Positions 1 through 8,188 of a DNA stretch of 32,528 nucleotides are shown piece by piece. The position numbers and the translations under genes are program-made. How positions within the stretch are numbered: position 1 is the stretch's first letter; the number at the start of each line of letters is the position of its first letter. The stretch is from Desulfomicrobium sp. Its GTDB lineage: Bacteria > Desulfobacterota > Desulfovibrionia > Desulfovibrionales > Desulfomicrobiaceae. The stretch is taken from positions 1-32,528 of the forward strand of contig JANJWV010000203.1 in the NCBI GenBank assembly GCA_024709365.1. Direction: 5' to 3'. A model generated the notes under the pieces. That model worked only from the letters and a program-made list of their open reading frames with translations, was not told the origin of the DNA and ran no database searches.

Positions 1-1
1 G

Positions 2-94
2 GAGCGGCCCCACGAGTCTCTTGGCGATTTGACACCGGCAGAGTTCCTCATGAAAAATTCACCCAAGGAAGTCTCTACTTTTGGATGGCACTAA
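2..94 (+). pseudogene. C-terminal fragment of an IS3-family-type transposase (rve integrase core tail); cut by the window start
   Basis: Frame starting at base 2 reads ERPHESLGDLTPAEFLMKNSPKEVSTFGWH*; 'RPHESLG-LTPAEF' is the typical IS3 OrfB C-terminal motif. Confidence 0.8.
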
Positions 95-110
95 CTTGGG
101 GAGGTTTACA
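95..110 (+). mobile_element. Probable right end of the IS element (terminal inverted repeat ending ...GGTTTACA)
   Basis: cttggggaggtttaca directly after the transposase stop; its reverse complement TGTAAACCTCCCCAAG starts with TG as expected for IS3-type ends. The left end is outside the window. Confidence 0.5.
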
Positions 111-374
111 GCATGACCGGGTGTATTAGGTCTGGATGGAATCGGATGGATTTTTGGATTTCGGGAAATTCAAGATTCAAGATGCGACCCCGCTTCTCTT
201 GCTGGCTCTTCAAATGGAAATCAGTATTGAAGTTTAGGCTTATCATTATTTCTCGTGCTCCTGTAAAGCTATTAGCTAATGTCCATGTTAACTGTCAGCT
301 AGCGCCGAGTTCTGCTGCACATTCGGAGCAAAACGAAAAAATTGTCCTGCAAAAGCGTTTTTTTATAACTAATA

Positions 375-1355
375 TTACTTATTATAATTCTTTACTTCCG
401 ACTTCATTGCTTTAGCAAAGTGAGTCATAGTTTCCAAAGCTTCTTTTGCAAAACTCACATCGCCGTTTTTCAAAATGTATGATTCTGGCCACTTAATATC
501 TTCTTCAAGCACCTTTAACATTGCTTGATACTTATTTTCTTCGTTAGGGCTATTACTACCCAGAGACTTTATTGCAAGATAAGACATCATATATTTATCA
601 AAAATAGACTTTACTTTGATGTGGTATGTAGATGTGTCGACAAAATGACGGTATTGTTTTAAAAACCATGCAGCTAAGAACTCAATAAAAATGAACAAAA
701 GTGAACATGACACAATTCCGTATATGTATTGATCTTTAAAACCTGTAATCCAAGATAAAAACTGCCAAGTAATTATGGATGTAATGAAGAATGTTATTCC
801 GCCTTTTGAATATGCCGTTCCCTTATCGAGCAGTATTGACGCTTTTTTGTCCGCCGTATGCGCTTGCTCAATCAAAACACTCCGTATTTCATTGAAGTAA
901 TTTTCAAAAGTGTCAAACATTTCTGCATTATCGATTGATTTTTTATCAATAACCTTTGATACCAACTCTCCGATTTTTTCGGGAGTCATGTTCTGGGAAT
1001 TGGATTTTATACTCCGTATTTCGTTGAGAATACGGGTTTGAAGCTTTCTGTCGTCATTCTCTCTTTTTTCATCTACATCTATGAAACGCTCTTCTCTGCG
1101 AAGCCGTTTTATTTTATTTATTTCACCTGCAGTTAGTAATACGCCAATTAGCGCGCAAATACTACCTAAAATCATTGGTAATTGGTCTCTTAAAACAAAA
1201 ATATCAAATTCTGTTTTCGAAAATAAAGGTATACCCACTCCGGCATATATTAGTAGAATGCCAATGACTACTTTTGGTTTCAGCAAGATGCCTGATAATA
1301 ATGGGCGGTCTAAAGATTGTGCAGCAGGATTTTCCTTAGCTTCTTCGTGTGACAC
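375..1355 (-). CDS. Multi-pass membrane protein of unknown function, with a coiled-coil-like region and two hydrophobic helix pairs
   Basis: 326 aa ORF; hydrophobic stretches VVIGILLIYAGVGIPLF, LPMILGSICALIGVLLTA, ITFFITSIITWQFLSWI, YGIVSCSLLFIFIEFLAAWFL. Confidence 0.75.
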   Translation of the reverse strand: MSHEEAKENPAAQSLDRPLLSGILLKPKVVIGILLIYAGVGIPLFSKTEFDIFVLRDQLPMILGSICALIGVLLTAGEINKIKRLRREERFIDVDEKRENDDRKLQTRILNEIRSIKSNSQNMTPEKIGELVSKVIDKKSIDNAEMFDTFENYFNEIRSVLIEQAHTADKKASILLDKGTAYSKGGITFFITSIITWQFLSWITGFKDQYIYGIVSCSLLFIFIEFLAAWFLKQYRHFVDTSTYHIKVKSIFDKYMMSYLAIKSLGSNSPNEENKYQAMLKVLEEDIKWPESYILKNGDVSFAKEALETMTHFAKAMKSEVKNYNK

Positions 1356-1423
1356 TTCGAGCTCCTTTAAAAGTTATAACGATTAGCACTAAAAAAGGGG
1401 TCAGCTACAAGTATTTGTTAATG

Positions 1424-2266
1424 TTACTGCCTCATAACTAATTCAAATCGTATTTCGTGGATCTCCATCCGATATAGGCTTACATGGCGCAGTTCAGGAT
1501 TCGACGCGACCAAAGCCTCGATTTCCGTTGATGTCTCGGATGTTGCCCGGGATCCGATGATTACGGACCTGATAGCTTCAAACGGCACTCGAAATAAATG
1601 GATATTGTGGGGTTTAGCTTCAATTTTCTTGTCGGCCTCTGCAAGAGCATGAATTATTCGCCATTCTTGCTCATAGCTCCACTCGGTGCTCTTAACCAGA
1701 AAGTCACTGAAACCATTGAGTTGGTGCAAACTCAGACTGGGGCGCGTGCTGGAATAGGCAACTTTTCTTAAATGCCGTAGCTCGTCGTTTTCACTTTTCC
1801 GCTGATCAAAGAATCGATGATTGGAATCAAACTCTATGACGTAGCCTTGGTGGCTGTTGGCGTAATGTGCCCACATTAAGATATTGTGGGGGTTTTCCGT
1901 TAGGGACAGGATTCCCACGTGCTTTTCGAAACTTTCGTGCATGACCTTTTCAAGTTGAGGTGTAGCATATTTTACCATTGCCTCCATACTACGGAGTATT
2001 TCTTCCCGCTTCGAAATGGCTAGCTGCTGATATATGGCGAATGGTACTTTAGCGCGGATATGCGCAGGTTGTTTTGCGTATTCTTCTATGATTAACTGCT
2101 GAAGATTAGCCTCAAGGTTTTCTTCTAACCGCGCGCGATCAGCAATTGTGGCAAGGTGTGGTTTTAATTCAAATGGGTCATTGAACGCTTGGGGTTGGGA
2201 AAATCTGATCAAGCCATCTCTAAGGATGCTGGTGCGTTCTGGGGCTAAATATTTGTATAGGCGCAT
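1424..2266 (-). CDS. DUF2971 domain-containing protein
   Basis: 280 aa; MRLYKYLAPERTSILRDGLIRFSQPQAFNDPFEL and ILMWAHYANSHQGYVIEFD are characteristic DUF2971 motifs. Confidence 0.85.
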   Translation of the reverse strand: MRLYKYLAPERTSILRDGLIRFSQPQAFNDPFELKPHLATIADRARLEENLEANLQQLIIEEYAKQPAHIRAKVPFAIYQQLAISKREEILRSMEAMVKYATPQLEKVMHESFEKHVGILSLTENPHNILMWAHYANSHQGYVIEFDSNHRFFDQRKSENDELRHLRKVAYSSTRPSLSLHQLNGFSDFLVKSTEWSYEQEWRIIHALAEADKKIEAKPHNIHLFRVPFEAIRSVIIGSRATSETSTEIEALVASNPELRHVSLYRMEIHEIRFELVMRQ

Positions 2267-2273
2267 CCTTTTC

Positions 2274-2338
2274 TCTTGTAATATTTGAGTTTAGCGGCAC
2301 GCATTAGCGTGTCCGCTTAAATGGATTGTTAGAAAGCC
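2274..2338 (-). repeat. attC-like integron recombination site (minus-strand orientation), with degenerate R' box
   Basis: Imperfect hairpin AGCGG-CACGC (2293-2302) / GCGTG-T-CCGCT (2307-2317) with a single extrahelical base; R''-like GGCTTTCTAACAAT on the minus strand (complement of 2325-2338). The expected GTTRRRY at the other end is ATTACAA. Confidence 0.6.
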
Positions 2339-2825
2339 TTGGCTCGATATAAGCCTTGAGCGCCTCAATTAGGCAAAACAGTTCTTCAGGATGGTACACC
2401 ACTACAGCTTCATCTACCGAAGCGCCAAGTTCTTCCCAAAGCTTTCCGAATTCTACCATCTCCTGAGGTGTCCAGCCTTCGTATAATTCATAGTGATAGC
2501 GGGCCTTTTCGAATACGAACTGGTAGCATAGTAGGAGCTTGTTGATGTCTGAAAAGTCTGTGTGCCCTGGCGAGCGCTCCTTGGCTGTTTTCAAAATCTC
2601 CTTCTGAGCGTATCCGGGCAATGCCAGCCATAACTTTGAATAGACATGATGATGCTTCGGCGATTGCCCAGACAGTCGAATCGCACATTTGAGCAGAATT
2701 TCAAATCCTAGAATCTGCAACAGTGCACTAGAGTCCGACGCTGTTTTCATTGAACCTGCCAGTATGTTCGCGTCGTTGATACGCGCGATTGCTTCTTCGA
2801 ACATCCGCTTGGCATCGTGATTCAT
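2304..2825 (-). CDS. HEPN-like protein; probable gene-cassette ORF reading into attC
   Basis: 173 aa; GFEILLKCAIRLSG..HHVYSKLWLALP and FEKARYHYELYEGW resemble HEPN-like proteins; C-terminus RLSNNPFKRTR* is a translation of the attC sequence. Confidence 0.7.
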   Translation of the reverse strand: MNHDAKRMFEEAIARINDANILAGSMKTASDSSALLQILGFEILLKCAIRLSGQSPKHHHVYSKLWLALPGYAQKEILKTAKERSPGHTDFSDINKLLLCYQFVFEKARYHYELYEGWTPQEMVEFGKLWEELGASVDEAVVVYHPEELFCLIEALKAYIEPRLSNNPFKRTR

Positions 2826-2873
2826 GGCTTTCTAACAATTTATTGTTTAGTATTTGACTGGAAAAAGATGTTT

Positions 2874-3550
2874 TCTTGGCAATACTTGCGTCAGTGTCCG
2901 TTCTGTTATTTTGCTTGTCATCTTCCAGCGGAAGGCACAGGAAAGCGTAGCCAACGTAAACCTTATGTTGCTCCGATCCAGCTATTTCTTTTGCACATCC
3001 GCTACAAGAAAAGTTGCGGCAACGGCAAGTTCTTCTTTTGTCATACGTAGTTAAATGTAGGACGCCCTTGATTGCCTAGGAACGGCTTGTCGGCAAACTT
3101 CGGGCGTTATGCCTGGATGCGTGCAGCGGAAGTGTGGGGGCGTGGTCAGGACTAGGCTGTGCGGGATGCGAGCAGGACTTTGGCGCAGCCGCTGGCCATG
3201 ATTGTGGCGCAGCCTGCCAGTTGCAGGCCGGACAGGTTTTCCCCGAAGATGGACCAGCCGAAGAAGACCACGGCCAGGGGTTCGAAATAGGCCAGGGTGC
3301 CGAAGGTGGCGGCGGGCAGGCGGCTCAGGGCCGCGACGGCGAAGGTGATGGCCAGGAAGCCGGGGATCAGGCCCGTGGCCAGGAGCCAGAGGGCGTTTGC
3401 GGCGGTGATTTCGGGGCGGGAGTGCAGGAAGAAGGGCAGCATGACCAGGGCTCCGGTCAGGAGTTGGTAAAAGGCGCGGGTCATGACCGGAACGTGGGGT
3501 CGGATGCGGCGGTTCATGAGGATGAAGCTCGCGTAGCAGAGCATGGCCAG
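2874..3550. repeat. Direct repeat copy A (EamA 3' end plus downstream intergenic DNA)
   Basis: Aligns by eye with 4912-5589; homology stops sharply after 'catggccag' at 3550 / 5589. The left boundary is approximate. Confidence 0.85.
3152..3550 (-). pseudogene. Truncated duplicate of an EamA-family transporter (C-terminal part only)
   Basis: LAMLCYASFILMNRRIRPHVPVMTRAFYQLLTGAL... nearly identical to the C-terminal part of the ORF at 5185-6051; N-terminal part absent. Confidence 0.85.
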
Positions 3551-3664
3551 CCCATCTTTTACCAAACGAATTTTATGCAAGTCCTTCGAACATCTTGAAT
3601 TATCCGGCTTATTCCGATGGGGCGATGAAGGAGTACAGACCCGTTTTGCTGGTGCCGTTCAACG

Positions 3665-4708
3665 TCATAGGTCTTCCAGCAAGCGTGCGATGTCTTTCGG
3701 TGACGGGAGTTGGCCTTTCAGCGCCCTGGGCAGGGTCTTGGTAATTTCATAGGTGGCCACGCCGATGGGTTTGCGGGCGTTGTGCAGGGCGTATTCCACA
3801 ATAGTTCGGCTTTTCTCCTTGCAGAGGATGATACCGATGGAGGGGTTTTCCGCCTCCTGGCGGACCTGTCGGTCCAGAACCGCCAGATAAAACTGCATTT
3901 TGCCGACGAATTCCGGCAGGAATTCGCCGACTTTCAACTCGATGGCGACAAGACAGCGCAGGCGGCGGTGAAAGAGCAAGAGGTCGATGAAATACTCTTT
4001 GCCGTCCACTTCCAGACGGTATTGGCTTCCCATGAAAGCGAACATGCCTCCCATGGTCCGGAGAAAATCTTCGATCCGGGCGATGAGCGCCCGTTCCAGT
4101 TCCCGTTCGCTGTGCCCCTCGCCCAACTCCAGAAAGTTAAAGGTATATTCGTCCTTCACCGCCAGTTTGGCATGAACGCGAAGTTCCGGTGTTAACGCTT
4201 GGTCGAAATTGGTCTGGCCCAGCAAGGATTTTTCATAGCTCTGGTTGTCGATCTGATGGATGAGCACGTTCTTGGACCAGCCGAACTTGCGGGTCACGCG
4301 CAGATAGAATTCCCGCTCCAGCGGGTCCTTGCAGCGCTCCAAGATGGCCAGATTGTGGCTCCAGCCGATTTCTCGCACCAGTGGTGCGAGTTTTTCCAGT
4401 CCGGCGTACGCTTCAAAAAAGGCCTTCATGCGCCATAGATTGGAGGCAGAGAAACCGCCCACTCCCGGGAATTCCGTGCGCAGATCAACGGCAAGCTGTT
4501 TCACAACTGCCTTGCCCCAGCCTTCAACATCCAATCGTTTTACGATCATCTGGCCGAAATCCCAGTACAGGCCGACCAATTCCTTGTTGACCGCCTTGAG
4601 GGCTTCGTACTGCGCTGAGCGGACGCGTTCCTTGATTGCACTCAGCAAGCCCGGATAGTCTTGCGGTTTGCCAAGGTTGATTTTCGGGGCTTTGTCAGTC
4701 GGCTTCAT
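3665..4708 (-). CDS. PDDEXK nuclease domain-containing protein, YhcG/DUF1016 family
   Basis: ISAIKERVRSAQYEALKAVNKELVGLYWDFGQMI-type N-terminus, FSASNLWRMKAFF, EYFIDLLLFHRRLRCLVAIELKVGEFLPEFVGKMQFYL (PD-(D/E)XK core). Start placed at MKPTDKAPK (4708), overlapping the upstream hsdS-like remnant; the ORF can extend to 4726. Confidence 0.88.
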   Translation of the reverse strand: MKPTDKAPKINLGKPQDYPGLLSAIKERVRSAQYEALKAVNKELVGLYWDFGQMIVKRLDVEGWGKAVVKQLAVDLRTEFPGVGGFSASNLWRMKAFFEAYAGLEKLAPLVREIGWSHNLAILERCKDPLEREFYLRVTRKFGWSKNVLIHQIDNQSYEKSLLGQTNFDQALTPELRVHAKLAVKDEYTFNFLELGEGHSERELERALIARIEDFLRTMGGMFAFMGSQYRLEVDGKEYFIDLLLFHRRLRCLVAIELKVGEFLPEFVGKMQFYLAVLDRQVRQEAENPSIGIILCKEKSRTIVEYALHNARKPIGVATYEITKTLPRALKGQLPSPKDIARLLEDL

Positions 4709-4859
4709 CCATAGTCTCCTCGTCATCGATCACGCCATCGGACTGGCCGGTGTCCTAATCTACTGCTAGCAGCTCTGCCATTTCATCTTCGAGAGCAACC
4801 TACGGTGTTTTGATGCCGCCAAGATCCACGTTTCCGGTGACTGCATCGGAAATCAGCAA
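4695..4859 (-). pseudogene. Remnant tail resembling a type I R-M specificity subunit (HsdS), with two in-frame TAG codons
   Basis: One frame reads LLISDAVTGNVDLGGIKTP*VALEDEMAELLAVD*DTGQSDGVIDDEETMDEAD*; 'LISDAVTGNVD' matches the common HsdS C-terminal pattern. Stops at 4800-4802, 4755-4757 and 4695-4697. Confidence 0.55.
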
Positions 4860-4911
4860 TGTGGTATTTGAGAATAAGAAAGGAAAATGGGGCAAGCCAC
4901 GCTTTGGCTTA

Positions 4912-5589
4912 TCTTGACAATACGTTTGTCAGTGTTCGCCCTGTTATTGAGTTCACATCTTCCAGCGGTGGGCACATGGAAGCGAAGTCAGCGTAAACCT
5001 CACCTTGCCCCGATCCCGCGATTTCTTTTCGCAATTTTGCTACAAGAAAAGTTGCGGCAACAGCAAGTTCTTATTTTATTATACATAGTTAACTGTATAG
5101 CTATCATCCATTACGTAGGAATGTCTTGCCGACAAAATCTGGCGATTTGTCTGCGTGACATGCTGCGGAAGTGTAGGGGAGTGGTCAGGGCGTAGCAGTG
5201 CGGGATGCGAGCAGGGCCTTGGCGCAGCCGCTGGTCATGATGGTGGCGCAGCCTGCCAGTTGCAGGGCGGACAGGCTTTCCCCGAAGATGGACCAGCCGA
5301 AGAAGACCACGGCCAGGGGTTCGAAATAGGCCAGGGTGCCGTAGGTGGCGGCGGGCAGGCGGCTGTGGGCCGCCACGGCGAAGGTGATGGCCAGGAAGCC
5401 GGGGATCAGGCCTGTGGCCAGGAGCCAGAGGGCGTTTGCGGCGGTGATATCGGGCCGAGAGTGCAGGAAGAAGGGCAGCATGACCAGGGCTCCGGTCAGG
5501 AGTTGGTAAAAGGCGCGGGTCATGACCGGAACGTGGGGCCGGATGCGGCGGTTCATGAGGATGAAGCTCGCGTAGCAGAGCATGGCCAG
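4912..5589. repeat. Direct repeat copy B (EamA 3' end plus downstream intergenic DNA)
   Basis: Homologous to 2874-3550; the coding part is more conserved than the non-coding part. Confidence 0.85.
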
Positions 5590-6051
5590 GGCTGCCAGGC
5601 CCAGGCCCGCCGCATGGTTCGAGCCGTCCGCGAAATCGAGCCTGAATTCCATCATGGCCGCGAAGCCGAGCATGGCCAGGCCGATGAGAATCCAGCCCGC
5701 GGGATTCAGCCGCTCCCTCATGAAGCAATGCGCGAAGATCGATGCCGCCACCGGGGCCAGATAGACGAGCATGATGGCGTTGGCCATGGAGGTCAGGTTC
5801 ATGGCCTGAACGTAGAAGATGATGAACCCGGCCAGGAGCGCGCCGTTGACGATCACGGGCCAGGTCGGCCAGCGCCTGAGTGTTGCGGCCTGACGGGTGG
5901 CCAGGAGGAAAACGGCCAGGAACCCCGCGCCGAGCAGGAGGCGGAAGAAGGTGACGGTCTCGGCGGGCAGGCCGGTGATTCTGGAGAAGACGCCGATGGT
6001 GCCCATGAACAGGGCCGAGAGGATGGCCAGGGTGATGCCGGTGGTGTCCAA
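5185..6051 (-). CDS. EamA/DMT-family transporter (intact copy)
   Basis: LDTTGITLAILSALFMGTIGVFSRITGLPAETVTFFRLLLGAGFLAVFLLAT...; many hydrophobic helices. Proposed TTG start at 6051 with GGAG upstream; the longer upstream frame crosses a terminator and is rejected. Confidence 0.85.
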   Translation of the reverse strand: MDTTGITLAILSALFMGTIGVFSRITGLPAETVTFFRLLLGAGFLAVFLLATRQAATLRRWPTWPVIVNGALLAGFIIFYVQAMNLTSMANAIMLVYLAPVAASIFAHCFMRERLNPAGWILIGLAMLGFAAMMEFRLDFADGSNHAAGLGLAALAMLCYASFILMNRRIRPHVPVMTRAFYQLLTGALVMLPFFLHSRPDITAANALWLLATGLIPGFLAITFAVAAHSRLPAATYGTLAYFEPLAVVFFGWSIFGESLSALQLAGCATIMTSGCAKALLASRTATP

Positions 6052-6079
6052 AGGGAAGTTTCTCCGTTGCGCAAAAGGA

Positions 6080-6113
6080 AAGGACCGGAGCACAGGCATG
6101 CGCTCCGGTCCTT
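6080..6113 (-). terminator. Intrinsic terminator downstream of the nitroreductase-ferredoxin gene
   Basis: AAGGACCGGAGC (6080-6091) / GCTCCGGTCCTT (6102-6113) perfect 12-bp stem, followed on the minus strand by a T-rich stretch. Confidence 0.75.
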
Positions 6114-6116
6114 TTT

Positions 6117-6932
6117 CTATTCGAGGATGTTGACCTTGGCCGGGCCCCGTTTGACGGGGCGGTGGTACTGGACGTCCGGCCTGCCGAAGAGCATCGCGTA
6201 GCCGATGGCGTGATCGGCCGGGATGCGCAGGGTATCCCGCAGTTCCGGGCAGATGGCCAGGGCCATCATGAACATGCCGTCCCACAGGGTGCCCAGGCCG
6301 TGGGAGCTGGCCAGGAGTTCGAAGGTGGTCAGGGCGATGTGCGCGTCCTGGACAGCGCAGGGCACGCCGGGCGGGGTGCTCGTCAGGAGCATGTGCGGCG
6401 CGCCGCGGAAGATGGCGTCCCTGCCTTCGGACCTCCAGACCTTCACGGCGAAGCCCAGGTACTGGGAGATGATCCCTTCCGGCAGTTTCCCTGCGTCGGC
6501 CAGGGCCCCGAGGCGGTCCAGGGTCTCGCGGCGAAGCTTGTCCATGAAGGCCTTGTCCCGGACCACCGTGAACACGACGCCCTGGGCGTTGACCCCGGTC
6601 GGGGCGTGGAACGTCGTATCGACGAGCTCGTCGATGAGGGCCGCGGGCAAGTTCTCGTCCCTGTAGCGCCGAACGGAGCGCCGCCATTTGATCAGGTCCT
6701 TCATCTGCGCCGGTGAGGGCAGCTCTTTCTCGGGCTGGTCCCCTTCAGGCGTCAGGCCGAGGATGGACACGGCCCTCGTCGGGCAGACCGTGTAGCAGTG
6801 CTGGCATCGGTAGCAGCGGCCTTCGTCGGTCATTTCGGGATAATCGCCCATGGCGATGATGCCGGCCGGACAGTCCGCCGCGCATTCGCCGCACTGGATG
6901 CATTTGTCCCGGTCGATGCTGAAATCGATCAT
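6117..6932 (-). CDS. 4Fe-4S ferredoxin / nitroreductase fusion protein
   Basis: CIQCGECAADCP and CYRCQHCYTVCP clusters, then WRRSVRRYRDENLP nitroreductase domain. Start MIDFSIDRDKC. Confidence 0.9.
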   Translation of the reverse strand: MIDFSIDRDKCIQCGECAADCPAGIIAMGDYPEMTDEGRCYRCQHCYTVCPTRAVSILGLTPEGDQPEKELPSPAQMKDLIKWRRSVRRYRDENLPAALIDELVDTTFHAPTGVNAQGVVFTVVRDKAFMDKLRRETLDRLGALADAGKLPEGIISQYLGFAVKVWRSEGRDAIFRGAPHMLLTSTPPGVPCAVQDAHIALTTFELLASSHGLGTLWDGMFMMALAICPELRDTLRIPADHAIGYAMLFGRPDVQYHRPVKRGPAKVNILE

Positions 6933-6943
6933 CTGAACCTCCC

Positions 6944-7558
6944 TCATTCGCTCACGGCTTCCAGGGCGGGGAACGTCGCCAGGTGCGGTTTGATGGCCGC
7001 GCCCAGCCAGGCGATGGTCTGCCCCAGATTCCTCATGTTGCCAAGCCCTTCGGCGTCGCCCTCGACCTCGCCCTTGTCGCGGCCGTAGCCCATGTTCCAG
7101 TAGACCGAGCCGGGGATGAGCATCTGGTTCATCAGAAACATGTGGTTGATGGTGTCGTAGACGTGGGTCGCCCCGCCGCGCCGCACGGCCACCACGGCCG
7201 CGCCGATCTTGCCCTTGAAGGCCCGGCCGTTGGCCAGGGCCACGAGGCCGGCGCGGTCAAGCAACGCCTTCATCTCGGCCGAGACGTCGGTGAAGTAGGT
7301 CGGGGAGCCGAAGATCAGGGCGTCGGCCCGCAGGAGCTTCTCCATGACCGGGTTGAAGACGTCGTTCTTCATGGCGCACTGGCCGTCCTTGTTCTCGAAG
7401 CATTTGTAGCAGGCCTGGCAGCCGCGGATCTTCTGCCCGCCGACCTGGACCAGCTCCGTCTCCCACCCGGCCGCGGCCAGGGGCTCCAGAACCCTGTTCA
7501 GAAGAATTTCCGTGTTGCCGCCCTTGCGCGGGCTGCCGTTGACTGCGATCGCGTACAT
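6944..7558 (-). CDS. Flavodoxin-like / NADPH-dependent FMN reductase family protein
   Basis: MYAIAVNGSPRKGGNTEILLNRVLEPL, GCQACYKCFENKDGQCAMKND, ALIFGSPTYFTDVSAEMKALLDR. Confidence 0.9.
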   Translation of the reverse strand: MYAIAVNGSPRKGGNTEILLNRVLEPLAAAGWETELVQVGGQKIRGCQACYKCFENKDGQCAMKNDVFNPVMEKLLRADALIFGSPTYFTDVSAEMKALLDRAGLVALANGRAFKGKIGAAVVAVRRGGATHVYDTINHMFLMNQMLIPGSVYWNMGYGRDKGEVEGDAEGLGNMRNLGQTIAWLGAAIKPHLATFPALEAVSE

Positions 7559-7670
7559 ATTTCGTCCTCCATGTTGGGGTTGACTGCGTGTTCCGGACGC
7601 AGATAGAGCACATGTCGACGTTTTTGAAAAGTACTGTCTTGAATGTCTGGTACGTACACGGAGTATAGTA

Positions 7671-8126
7671 ATGAGCAAAGACCGGCCCGCGCCCTGCAAG
7701 ATCAAGGAGATAGGCGGAAAGCGATACCGCTGCTATTTCGAGCTGACCCTGTCCGTCATCGGCGGGAAATGGAAGCCCATCATCCTCTACCATCTCTCCC
7801 TGGCCGACGCCGTGCGCTTCGGGGAGCTCCGGCGGGGCATGCCCGACGTGACCGAGCGCATGCTGACGCGCCAGTTGCGCGAACTGGAGGCCGACGGCCT
7901 GGTGCACCGCGAGGTCTACCGCGAAGTGCCGCCCCGGGTCGAGTATTCCCTGACGGACATGGGCGCGAGCCTGATCCCGATCCTCAAGCAGATGCAGGCC
8001 TGGGGCGTGGAATATGAGGATTTTCTCGGCGGTGCGGGAAATTTTGACGGGGAGGGGTACGAGAGGCCGCATCAGGCGGAGGCGGATGCCGGGCGGGGGT
8101 GCGCAGATCGATTTGACAAAGCTTGA
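7671..8126 (+). CDS. HxlR-family (winged-helix) transcriptional regulator
   Basis: CYFELTLSVIGGKWKPIILYHLSLADAVRFGELRRGMPDVTERMLTRQLRELEADGLVHREVYREVPPRVEYSLTDMG is the classic HxlR signature. Confidence 0.92.
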   Translation: MSKDRPAPCKIKEIGGKRYRCYFELTLSVIGGKWKPIILYHLSLADAVRFGELRRGMPDVTERMLTRQLRELEADGLVHREVYREVPPRVEYSLTDMGASLIPILKQMQAWGVEYEDFLGGAGNFDGEGYERPHQAEADAGRGCADRFDKA

Positions 8127-8188
8127 GAGCGACCGGGTGGAGGCGATGGCCTTGGGCTGTTTGGTGCTTTTTCGGGGCGTGCCGCGAA

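Noticed and set aside
1386-1410. 'aaaaaaggggtcag' (and 'gaaaaggggacag' near 9470) as REP/transposon-associated motif remnants
   Set aside because: Two short, imperfect matches with no associated hairpin pair or Y1-transposase gene; insufficient to call an element.
3061-3120. 'GACGCCC...GGGCGTTATGCC' as a second attC site
   Set aside because: No attC-like arm pairing with an extrahelical base, no RYYYAAC partner, and the stem is not kept in the duplicated copy B.
5185-6687. 500-aa reading of the EamA ORF starting at 6687
   Set aside because: The upstream portion is the wrong frame of the nitroreductase gene and crosses a strong terminator hairpin (6080-6113).
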